From the NCBI RefSeq assembly GCF_000162755.2, contig NZ_JH413846.1:1-58253 (forward strand): 58,253 bases of DNA. The letters are read 5' to 3'. How positions within the stretch are numbered: position 1 is the stretch's first letter; every line of letters starts with the position of its first letter. This document shows, piece by piece, positions 9,705 through 16,944 of the stretch. A model generated the notes under the pieces. That model ran no database searches. It saw only the letters and a program-made list of their open reading frames with translations, and had not been told where the DNA came from. A program made the translations under genes and the position numbers. This DNA is from Legionella drancourtii LLAP12. Its GTDB lineage: Bacteria; Pseudomonadota; Gammaproteobacteria; Legionellales; Legionellaceae.

Positions 9705-9823
9705 TGAACTCACGATATTCTGCGAATGAACTCACGCTATTTTGCGAATGGAATTCGATAAAAAAATTATGAACTCACGTTATTTTGCGAACGTATTTTT
9801 TTGAACTCACGCTATTCTGCAAA
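9705..9823 (+). repeat. Iteron array A: four direct copies of a 22-bp repeat
   Basis: Four direct copies of TGAACTCACGNTATTYTGCGAA occur at 9705-9726, 9727-9748 (tandem), 9770-9791 and 9802-9823, the last with CAAA for CGAA. The start-to-start distances are 22, 43 and 32 bases. This looks like an iteron array of a plasmid origin or a partition/copy-control site. The nearest gene is the divergent-facing 440-residue protein, about 260 bases away. An origin role is inferred. Confidence 0.8.
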
Positions 9824-10640
9824 TGGATTTGAGCCATATAATATAAACGATCCTTTATTTTTGCTTAATGCAGCCAATGAATATCAAAAGCAAAACTGAT
9901 TTATTTAAATAAAAATAACTAGGACAATATTGGTTTACATTGAAAGGAATAATTTTTGGCTAAAGTTTATAATGCCTAAGCCATTAACCTTGATTCCTAA
10001 GTCTGCTAAAAACTATAAAAATAGGTTTTCATTGAGTTTATTCGAAAACTTATGAATTTAGTACGTTTAATAATTTTTTACATTTTTTTTGTAAAAATCC
10101 ATTTGCAAAATAATTCAAGCAGAGCCCAATCTGTTTTCAGGTTCTAACATGTATGGTAAAAATACGCCATCAGCGTGGCTATCGTCTAAAAGCTCTATGG
10201 TGTGAGAATAACCTCTTCCTTCACACTCTGCTCCTTCTTTTAATAGCCAATAATTACACTAATAATAAAGCTAATGTAAAAAAAGAGGAAAAGCCAAGAC
10301 ATAGATTAATTCAAAATAATTGTCATAGCATCTGTCCAAACCATTCTTCTCAAATAACAACCTATCAACTTGGCTTTATCTTTTAATACCTAATTATTAA
10401 CAGTATCATTTAAAAAACCATATTAAATGATCATTAATTTTTCATGTCCGTTTTAAATACACTTTGATAGTGCTTAATAAAACGATATTAACTTGCCAAG
10501 CTTTACCATTAACTGGAGTCCAATCGTTGCCTAAAAATAAAATTTAGAGGTCGATTTTTTTTGTATTTCAGTAATATTAAGCAAAAACGGGCTCTACACT
10601 ACCCATACAAAACAAGAATCTTGTTATGTTTCACACATAC
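9824..10640. other. AT-rich non-coding region next to iteron array
   Basis: About 800 bases with no supported gene. It is strongly AT-rich, with A/T runs near 10035-10110, as is usual beside iteron origins. A DnaA-box-like TTATCCACT lies at about 10638. A 77-codon frame at 10153-10386 lacks a ribosome site and has an improbable composition, so I do not call it. Confidence 0.4.
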
Positions 10641-11540
10641 TTATCCACTGTTTTTATGGATAACCTCATTTATTTCATTCATGAAGTTAACAATCCAATC
10701 AACCTCATCAGGAGAGTTAACTTCAATAACAACCTTACCTTTACCTTCCTGATTTACTTTCACGGATACATTTGTTGCAAATTTTTGCGACAGTTGATGA
10801 CTCCAATCCCCACATTTTTCATGATATTTTTGGATTGGCATATTCTTTTTATTGTTCTCATTTCGTTCTAATTTAAATGTATTTGACAACTCTTCCGCTT
10901 CTCTGACACTCAGTTTCCTCTCTTTAATTAAACATGCAACTAGATATTGTTGCTCTGAATCAAGTGTCAAAAGAGTACGTGCATGACCCATGTCAATGCT
11001 CCCCTCTTCCAGCATCAATCTAACGCGAGAATCAAGAGTCAACAAACGCAAAGTATTTGTTACAGATGCACGTGATCTCCCCAACATATTTGCAATCTCT
11101 TCATGAGTCATTTGAAATTCTTCACGAAATCTAGAAAAAGCTATCGCTTCTTCGATAGGATTTAAATCTTCTCGTTGAATATTTTCAATTACAGAAAATG
11201 CCAAGGCAACCTTATCTTCAATATTTCTAATAATTGCTGGAACATAGGATAGTCCCGCTATTGTCGCAGCACGCCATCTGCGTTCACCAGCAATAATCTC
11301 ATATTTTTCTTCAGCTACTCGTCTAACGATTAATGGCTGAATGATCCCCTGCGCTAGGATTGAATCGGACAATTCAGCTAAGATCGACTCATTGAACTGT
11401 TTTCTAGGCTGAAATCTTCCTGGGCTTAATAGATCTACAGCCAATTGAACTATGTTCTCATTTTGAATGACCGCAGAATCCGTAAGTAACTGACCTATAC
11501 TTCTTAGTGATTTTAGTCCTTTAAGCTCTAGCGTTGACAC
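10641..11540 (-). CDS. parB: ParB/Spo0J-family partition protein, chromosome-type
   Basis: A 299-residue ParB. The N-terminal CTP-binding/ParB-box part spans residues 25-120 (LLSPGRFQPRKQFN; IIAGERRWRAATIAGLSYVPAI; ENIQREDLNPIEEA). A helix-turn-helix follows at 130-165 (THEEIANMLGRSRASVTNTLRLL), then a linker (IDMGHARTLLTL) and a C-terminal dimerisation domain. This is the Spo0J/chromosomal type, unlike the type Ia ParB encoded at 13098. It has no ParA partner beside it on its own strand. The divergent parA at 11888 has an N-terminal regulatory domain typical of another class. It flanks iteron array B, and its promoter would overlap that array. Confidence 0.9.
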   Translation of the reverse strand: MSTLELKGLKSLRSIGQLLTDSAVIQNENIVQLAVDLLSPGRFQPRKQFNESILAELSDSILAQGIIQPLIVRRVAEEKYEIIAGERRWRAATIAGLSYVPAIIRNIEDKVALAFSVIENIQREDLNPIEEAIAFSRFREEFQMTHEEIANMLGRSRASVTNTLRLLTLDSRVRLMLEEGSIDMGHARTLLTLDSEQQYLVACLIKERKLSVREAEELSNTFKLERNENNKKNMPIQKYHEKCGDWSHQLSQKFATNVSVKVNQEGKGKVVIEVNSPDEVDWIVNFMNEINEVIHKNSG

Positions 11541-11562
11541 AGATAGCTCCCCTCAAATGATC

Positions 11563-11694
11563 CCTGCAAACGTCTCGCCCTACCTGTAAACGTCGCAACC
11601 TGGTTGATTCTATTTCCTGTAAACGTCGCTTCATTCCCTGTAAACGGCTCACCACTCCCCGTAAACGTCCCCACTACTTCCCGTAAACGTCGCA
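11563..11694 (+). repeat. Iteron array B: six copies of a CCYGTAAACGTCGC-type repeat
   Basis: Six direct copies of a core CC(T/C)GTAAACGTCGC start at 11563, 11583, 11616, 11637, 11658 and 11680, mostly 21-22 bases apart. The first is CCTGCAAACGTCTCG, and the fourth and fifth vary at the end. Two inverted copies lie downstream of rep at 15449-15500. The array sits between divergent parB and parA and is the likely binding site of the Rep protein at 14158. AT-rich sequence (11700-11850) follows, as expected of an origin unwinding region. Confidence 0.85.
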
Positions 11695-11887
11695 TCACCA
11701 CCCTTTTAATACCCTAAATTACTAGTCTTTCGAGATTCTAAACAACATCTATTAAAATCTCTTAAAAAATTAAAACACGTTGTGTTTCTTGAGTAAATAG
11801 AAATTTCATAAAAACATTGCATTTACATGAAATCAGAGATAAATTATAAAAAATATGAAAATTATCAATTTTGATAAAAAGGAAATC

Positions 11888-13105
11888 ATGATCGATCCAC
11901 AAATCATTACATACGGCACTGATAATCCAGAACAATTAATGAATAAATTTTACCAGGCTGGTAACGAAATGCTATTAGCACTGAGAAATTTTGTGATTAA
12001 TCCTGAAAAAAGAAAAAAACCAAGAACGTGGGGCTCAATCGAAGCAGCTAAAATGGTAAAAGTATCTGATCCAACTTTTAGAAAGCTTTTGGAATCATCT
12101 GATGATATACCAGGCATTGTAATTGAAGATTCAGAGAATGGAAGAAAAACTAAAAAATATACTCTAGCTGCTATTAATTCGTTACGAGACAAAGCTGGAA
12201 CACGATATAAAAGACCGAAGGGTTCTAAAGGTTTAACAATAGCTGTATCTAATTTAAAAGGTGGGGTTGGAAAAACAGAAACAACTGTTGATTTAGGTAA
12301 AAAAATCGCTATTGAAGGATTAAAAGTTCTTTTATTAGATTTTGATGCTCAAGGAACTGCTACTTTAATTAGCTCAGGATTGATCCCTGATCTTGAGTTG
12401 CAATATGAAGACACTATAACCAATGTATTAATATCAAACCCAAATAACATCAAGAATGTTATATTAAAAACACACTTTGATGGTTTCGACATCATTCCAG
12501 CAAATTTAGCTATACAAGATTGTGATTTGATCCTGCCTAATGAAAAGGAGAACAATCACGAACGGCTAGGCTCTCCTTTTATTCGATTAACTGAAGCATT
12601 AAAAATAATTAAAAATGACTATGATGTGATCCTAATTGATTGTGGCCCGAACCTTGGGTTACTAACTCTTAATGCCATTATTGCCTGTGATGGAATTATT
12701 ATACCTATTCCCCCCAGCATGAATGACTACTCTAGTTTTATTATGTATACCGCTACATTAAGGAATATGTTTAAAGAATTATCCTCTAAAAAACTGGAAT
12801 ATTTGCGTATTTTAATTTCCAAACATAGTGGCAGCAATGAAGCGTTACAAATGGAAAACATGATGCGTGAACAATTTGGGAGATACATTCTTACAAATCA
12901 TATGTGTGAAACTGTAGAAGTTGCAAAAGCAGCCAATGAAATTGGGACAATTTATGACGTATCAAAACCAAGAGGTAGTCGTGAAGCTTATCGTAGAGCC
13001 TTACAACATTTAGATGATGTTAATCTCGAAATCATCAATAATTTTAAAGATATATGGGAAAAGCAATCTAAAACATTCCTAATGGTCGGAGATAATCATG
13101 GATAA
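11888..13105 (+). CDS. parA: ParA-family partition ATPase, type Ia
   Basis: Walker-type ATPase that positions plasmid copies over the nucleoid with ParB. The start at 11888 (MIDPQIITYG) is preferred because AAAAGGAAATC precedes it; an in-frame ATG at 11855 has no ribosome site. The N-terminal 100 residues hold a helix-turn-helix-like region (GSIEAAKMVKVSDPTFRKLL), as in autoregulating P1/F-type ParA. The deviant Walker A motif is LKGGVGKTE with both lysines. Switch motifs are LLLDFDAQGTAT and VILIDCGPNLG. The stop overlaps the parB start, so the two are translationally coupled. Confidence 0.93.
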   Translation: MIDPQIITYGTDNPEQLMNKFYQAGNEMLLALRNFVINPEKRKKPRTWGSIEAAKMVKVSDPTFRKLLESSDDIPGIVIEDSENGRKTKKYTLAAINSLRDKAGTRYKRPKGSKGLTIAVSNLKGGVGKTETTVDLGKKIAIEGLKVLLLDFDAQGTATLISSGLIPDLELQYEDTITNVLISNPNNIKNVILKTHFDGFDIIPANLAIQDCDLILPNEKENNHERLGSPFIRLTEALKIIKNDYDVILIDCGPNLGLLTLNAIIACDGIIIPIPPSMNDYSSFIMYTATLRNMFKELSSKKLEYLRILISKHSGSNEALQMENMMREQFGRYILTNHMCETVEVAKAANEIGTIYDVSKPRGSREAYRRALQHLDDVNLEIINNFKDIWEKQSKTFLMVGDNHG

Positions 13106-14108
13106 TAGTAAACGAAATATTCATAACTCAGGTCCATTAGGTATGCTAATGAAGAGCGGTCAAATAAAAAAAATTGAGCCATCAGAAGAACTAATCCCAC
13201 AACAAAATAATCAGAAAACATCGGCGTCTTATTTTAAAACACAATCTGGAATTGAGTTTTCTGAACAGGAATTAATTTATGTTAATCCTGAAGAGTGTGA
13301 ACCATGGAAGTATGCTAATCGACAAGAGGGTGAATTAGGCGATATTGATGGTTTAATTGATTCTATTAAAGCACACAAACAGTTGCAACCAGCGCTTATT
13401 AGAAATCACCCTGCCCCACATGGAAAAATTAAGTATGAGGTAATCTTCGGTCGTAGACGACACATAGCATGCTTAAAGCTTGGAATACCTTTTCTTGCAA
13501 TTCGTAAAGATATTTCTAATATACAAGATGCTATTGCCTCACAAGATGCTGAAAATAAGTTAAGAAATGACGTTAGTAATTATTCTAATGCCCTGCTTTA
13601 TAAAAGACTTTTAGATGAGAGCGTTTTTAAAACGGAACGAGAATTGGCAGAAAAATTACGATTGTCATATTCTACTCTAAATGACTTGATGGCATATTCA
13701 AAAATACCACATGATATAATTAAAAAAATTCCTGATATTCATTCTTTATCCAAGCAATTAGCCGTAAAGATAGTTCAATTACTCAATAAGTCAGAAAACA
13801 ATCACCAAAAGATTTTAAATTTTGCTCATCAACTCGGAAAAAGTATTTCCTCTCAAAGTAAATTAGAAAAACGTATGGAAACAAAAATATCCGAATCTAA
13901 TAATCAATCAGCTATCAGTGAATCTGGAGCAAAATATTATTCAACGACTAATGGTAAGAAACTATTCACACTTAAATCTGATCGTCGTGGATTGCCAACT
14001 TTAGTACTTAATAAAGAAATAATAGGGCTATTTAATTTTGATGAGGTATGTCAGCAATTTTCTAAATATTTAGAAGATATATTAATCAAATCCGGATATC
14101 CGGATTAA
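13098..14108 (+). CDS. parB: ParB-family centromere-binding protein, plasmid type
   Basis: Partner of the upstream ParA. It is 336 residues with a Lys/Glu-rich N-terminal ParA-contact region and a ParB N-domain with EVIFGRRRHIACLKLGIPFLAI (ParB box) and DAENKLRNDVSNYSNALLYK. A helix-turn-helix follows (TERELAEKLRLSYSTLNDLM), then a C-terminal DNA-binding/dimerisation part with KLFTLKSDRRGLPTLVLNKE. This is the P1/F SopB-like class. The last codons (SGYPD, stop) are embedded in the first of two palindromes at 14089-14134, so the coding end doubles as a DNA site. Confidence 0.92.
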   Translation: MDNSKRNIHNSGPLGMLMKSGQIKKIEPSEELIPQQNNQKTSASYFKTQSGIEFSEQELIYVNPEECEPWKYANRQEGELGDIDGLIDSIKAHKQLQPALIRNHPAPHGKIKYEVIFGRRRHIACLKLGIPFLAIRKDISNIQDAIASQDAENKLRNDVSNYSNALLYKRLLDESVFKTERELAEKLRLSYSTLNDLMAYSKIPHDIIKKIPDIHSLSKQLAVKIVQLLNKSENNHQKILNFAHQLGKSISSQSKLEKRMETKISESNNQSAISESGAKYYSTTNGKKLFTLKSDRRGLPTLVLNKEIIGLFNFDEVCQQFSKYLEDILIKSGYPD

Positions 14109-14134
14109 ATAATAATCCGGATATCCGGATTATT
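14089..14134. promoter_or_regulatory. Paired TCCGGATATCCGGA palindromes, candidate parS or rep operator
   Basis: Two perfect palindromes share the same core: AATCCGGATATCCGGATT at 14089-14106 and a 24-bp palindrome with the same centre at 14111-14134. Their centres are 25 bases apart. They lie at the end of parB and 24 bases before the rep start. In type Ia partition loci parS is normally just downstream of parB, so this is the best parS candidate. A Rep autoregulatory operator is the alternative, given the closeness to the rep ribosome site. Confidence 0.7.
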
Positions 14135-14157
14135 TACGGTATAGTACGGAGAACTAT

Positions 14158-15438
14158 ATGGGTAGTTTGGCGCTGAATAATAATAAGAGCTTAGAGCTTA
14201 AAAAACATGTAAATGCCATTCATTGCACAAATAATCTTACATTGGTACAAAGAAAATTATTTAATGCATTATTATTTAATGCATATCCAGAGCTTCCATA
14301 TAAGCAACAATTTAAAATCAAAGGTAAAGATTTATATAAGCTTATTGGATATAACAGCAAAGACACCGCAAAGCTCAAAGAAGCATTATTTGGATTAATT
14401 TCAATTGCTATAGAGTGGAATGTGATTGATTGTTCTACTGGAAAGGAAAAAAAATGGAAAGCCAGCTCAATTTTAGCTTCAGCTGAATTATCTGATGGGC
14501 TTTGCACCTATGAATACAGTCAAGTCATGAGAGATCTTTTATATCAACCAGAAATATATGGCCAAATTAATATTGGATTAATATCACAGTTTAAATCAGG
14601 TTATGGCCTCGCATTATATGAAAACTGTATCCGTTATAAAGGACTTGCACAAACCCCTTGGTTTCCTTTAGAAGTTTTCAGAAAACTTATGGGGGTATTT
14701 GATGGAAAATATCTGGCTTTTAAAGACTTTAAGAAAAGAGTATTAGATATAGGAATAGAAGAGGTTAACAGTATTTCGTCTATTAGAATTTCCCCTGAGA
14801 TTGATCGCGTCAATCAAAAAGTAACAAGAATACGATTTAAGTTAGAAAAGAATAGCTCAGAGTCCCCGATTAAGTTAAAAGAAATATCTGTGGAAGAAGA
14901 ATTAAAACGCATACTTCTTGATACATTTGATTTATCACAATCAATGCTAGAAGAAGTTTATTCAAAATATGAACCAGACTATATTCGTGAAAAAGTAGAA
15001 ATTATCACTCAGTCAGAAAATTTTATTTCAGGGAAAATTAGGGGATTAGCTGGGTATTTAAACGAAGCTCTTAAAAAAGACTACAAACCTAGTAAATCCA
15101 GTAAAGTTATTATTAATCAACGTCGAAAAACACAAGAAGCTGAAGAAAAGGCGAAAAAAGAAAAAGAAGAAAGTCAAACTGAGCGATACAGACAATATGT
15201 TAACAAAAAAATTAATGCATACCTAGATAACCTCACTGAAAGTGAGCGTAATAGATTAATATACGAATTCGAAGAGTTCATGAAGCTGCAAAGTAGTATT
15301 TTAAGAAACTGGTACAAAAAAAATGGGTTAGAACATCCTGCCACAAAAAGCGCTTATTTCAATTTTATTAAAGATAATAGGAAAAATAATATTGGGACTA
15401 TTATTTCAATGGAGGATTACATTGATTTAGTTAATTAA
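14158..15438 (+). CDS. repA: Plasmid replication initiator, Rep_3/RepB family
   Basis: Iteron-binding initiator. The N-terminal 230 residues carry the Rep_3 winged-helix pattern: AIHCTNNLTLVQRKLFNALLFNAY, then FGLISIAIEWNVID, LYENCIRYKGLAQTPWFPLEVFRKLMG and FKDFKKRVLDIGIEEVN. The C-terminal 190 residues are Lys/Glu-rich and include a predicted coiled segment near 325-350 (EEKAKKEKEESQ). At 426 residues it is longer than the 250-350 usual for the family. The ATG follows GGAG by about seven bases. It lies between iteron array B upstream of parA and two inverted iterons just downstream. Confidence 0.88.
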   Translation: MGSLALNNNKSLELKKHVNAIHCTNNLTLVQRKLFNALLFNAYPELPYKQQFKIKGKDLYKLIGYNSKDTAKLKEALFGLISIAIEWNVIDCSTGKEKKWKASSILASAELSDGLCTYEYSQVMRDLLYQPEIYGQINIGLISQFKSGYGLALYENCIRYKGLAQTPWFPLEVFRKLMGVFDGKYLAFKDFKKRVLDIGIEEVNSISSIRISPEIDRVNQKVTRIRFKLEKNSSESPIKLKEISVEEELKRILLDTFDLSQSMLEEVYSKYEPDYIREKVEIITQSENFISGKIRGLAGYLNEALKKDYKPSKSSKVIINQRRKTQEAEEKAKKEKEESQTERYRQYVNKKINAYLDNLTESERNRLIYEFEEFMKLQSSILRNWYKKNGLEHPATKSAYFNFIKDNRKNNIGTIISMEDYIDLVN

Positions 15439-15448
15439 ATAGATAGGT

Positions 15449-15500
15449 TGCGACATTTACGGGAACTAGAAATAAATCCTAGGGCGAGACGTTTGCAGGA
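15449..15500 (-). repeat. Two inverted iterons downstream of rep
   Basis: On the minus strand this reads TCCCGTAAATGTCGC (about 15449-15463) and CCTGCAAACGTCTCGCCCTA (15480-15499). The second is an exact 20-base inverted match to the first iteron at 11563-11582. The parA-parB-rep cassette is therefore bracketed by inverted copies of the same sequence. They may be handcuffing or copy-control sites, or marks of how the cassette was acquired. Confidence 0.8.
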
Positions 15501-15840
15501 ACTACTTCTAATGAATAAAGTCATAATAAGATGGCCTTGATACAATATGCTCATTAGTAATTAAATCAAAAAACCAAAATCTAATAATCAATATCCCTAA
15601 AAAAGTTCGGAATCTAAGGGCACTATAAAATAGCATTAGTCAGTTTATGATAAAGATATGGATTATAAAATTGATGAGGAAAAAATTAGAAGAATGATTT
15701 ATTATGCAGCATAGTACCTATTATCAGATTTGCTTTTTTTTCCATTATGGATTTTAAAGCGGCTTATTACTGTTGTGGATATAAAATATAAAGATCAGCC
15801 ATGGGTTGACACCAAAGCTGTAACGTAGAGGAATTACTGT
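15501..15840. other. Non-coding gap, promoter region of response regulator
   Basis: About 340 bases with no gene. A GAGG ribosome site lies at 15827-15834 before the ATG at 15841. I see no terminator for rep and no other repeat. Confidence 0.5.
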
Positions 15841-16845
15841 ATGACAATTACTGATGTAATACCAGCATGTTTTTACCATCCAATAAAAGTTATTTTTTTA
15901 GATGATAGCCGTGATTTTTTAGATGCGTTAGATCTAGAGTTTGGTACTCGGATTAATATGCTCACACTTACATGTCCAGATACAACATTGCAGGAGATTG
16001 ACAATTATTGTCAAGATATTACCCCTACGATTTTTACATTTGAGAATAATGTTAATGTCGACACTACCTCTGATCGTGTTATTGGAGTTGATGTAGGCAA
16101 TATATTAAACCAAATTTATGATAAAAAACGGTTTAACAATGTGTCTGTATTAGTTGTTGACTATGAAATGCCAGATGTTAACGGAATAGATTTTTGCAAA
16201 AAAATTCAAGAAAGAAAAATTTTTAAAATTATGCTTACTGCTGAAGCAGATAAGGATACAGCAATTAAAGCATTTAATAGCGGACTGATTGATAAGTTTA
16301 TACTTAAAACAAGTGAAGAATTATATTCTGAAATTACAAAAGCGGTGCATGAATTAACCCAGTGGTATTTTAGAGAGTTATCATGGAATATCATTAGTGG
16401 GCATAGTGCATCCATTAAGGCACTGTTTAACAATAAACTATATCAGCAATTATTTGCTGATGTTGTAAGACAAGCACAAGCTGTTGAATATTATCTGGTT
16501 GATCATTCAGGGAGTATTCTATTTCTTGATAAAGACGCCAACCCTACTTGGTTTATGGTCAGACACGTTAAAGATTTATCAGATCAATTGGACTTACTGA
16601 AAGGGTATGATTTACCAGAACAGATTATGGATTCAGTTGCTAAAAAAGAAAAAATATTGTTCCTGTTGTCTGAGAAAGAATATAAAAAGCCTGTAGAGGA
16701 ATGGGTTAAATATTTGTTTGAGTCGAAAAAATTAGATGATAATTATTACTACAGCATTATCCAGGGTAATATTACCGATTCTATAGACTGGAATCGGGTA
16801 GTTTCTTATTCTGAATACACAGTTGATGCAAATGGAAGGGGGTAA
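15841..16845 (+). CDS. Response regulator with receiver domain and atypical output domain
   Basis: A 334-residue response regulator. The receiver domain (residues 12-170) has the acidic pair in VIFLDDS, a phospho-acceptor Asp in VLVVDYEMPDVNG, Thr in IMLTAEAD and Lys in FILKTSEEL. It is longer than usual, with an insertion of about 40 residues (TCPDTTLQ through VGNILNQ) before the phospho-acceptor strand. The C-terminal domain (residues 185-334) has no helix-turn-helix and contains YYLVDHSGSILFLDKDANPTWFMV, a PAS-like or LqsR-like segment (inference). It lies next to two hybrid kinases that have their own receivers and lack DNA-binding outputs, so it is a plausible phosphorelay endpoint. Confidence 0.8.
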   Translation: MTITDVIPACFYHPIKVIFLDDSRDFLDALDLEFGTRINMLTLTCPDTTLQEIDNYCQDITPTIFTFENNVNVDTTSDRVIGVDVGNILNQIYDKKRFNNVSVLVVDYEMPDVNGIDFCKKIQERKIFKIMLTAEADKDTAIKAFNSGLIDKFILKTSEELYSEITKAVHELTQWYFRELSWNIISGHSASIKALFNNKLYQQLFADVVRQAQAVEYYLVDHSGSILFLDKDANPTWFMVRHVKDLSDQLDLLKGYDLPEQIMDSVAKKEKILFLLSEKEYKKPVEEWVKYLFESKKLDDNYYYSIIQGNITDSIDWNRVVSYSEYTVDANGRG

Positions 16846-16944
16846 CTATTCATTTAGAAGAGGTTGAAAATTGCCACTTGCTCCCGAATTGTACTCATGG
16901 GATAGAAAATCATGTTTTAATTTATCTTTCTCAGTAGTCTTTAA
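16846..16944 (-). pseudogene. Decayed copy of the 75-residue HDFLN gene
   Basis: Directly downstream of the first kinase is a shortened relic of the gene at 20134-20361. The beginning matches (ACTGAGAAAGATAAATTAAA, then KHDFL), the central part is deleted, and the sequence resumes at the segment corresponding to SMNAIREQ and then the common CTTCTAAATGAATAG end. The start codon overlapping the kinase stop is lost (ACTTAA instead of ACATGA). The relic shows that the kinase and small gene were duplicated together and that this copy then decayed. Confidence 0.75.

Noticed and set aside
9485-9772. 95-codon plus-strand frame over iteron array A
   Set aside because: It runs through the repeat array, has an odd hydrophobic/aromatic composition and no ribosome site.
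10153-10386. 77-codon plus-strand frame beginning MVKIRHQRGYRLKALW
   Set aside because: The start looks faintly like a transposase fragment, but there is no supporting frame or family match and the rest is low-complexity Asn/His sequence.
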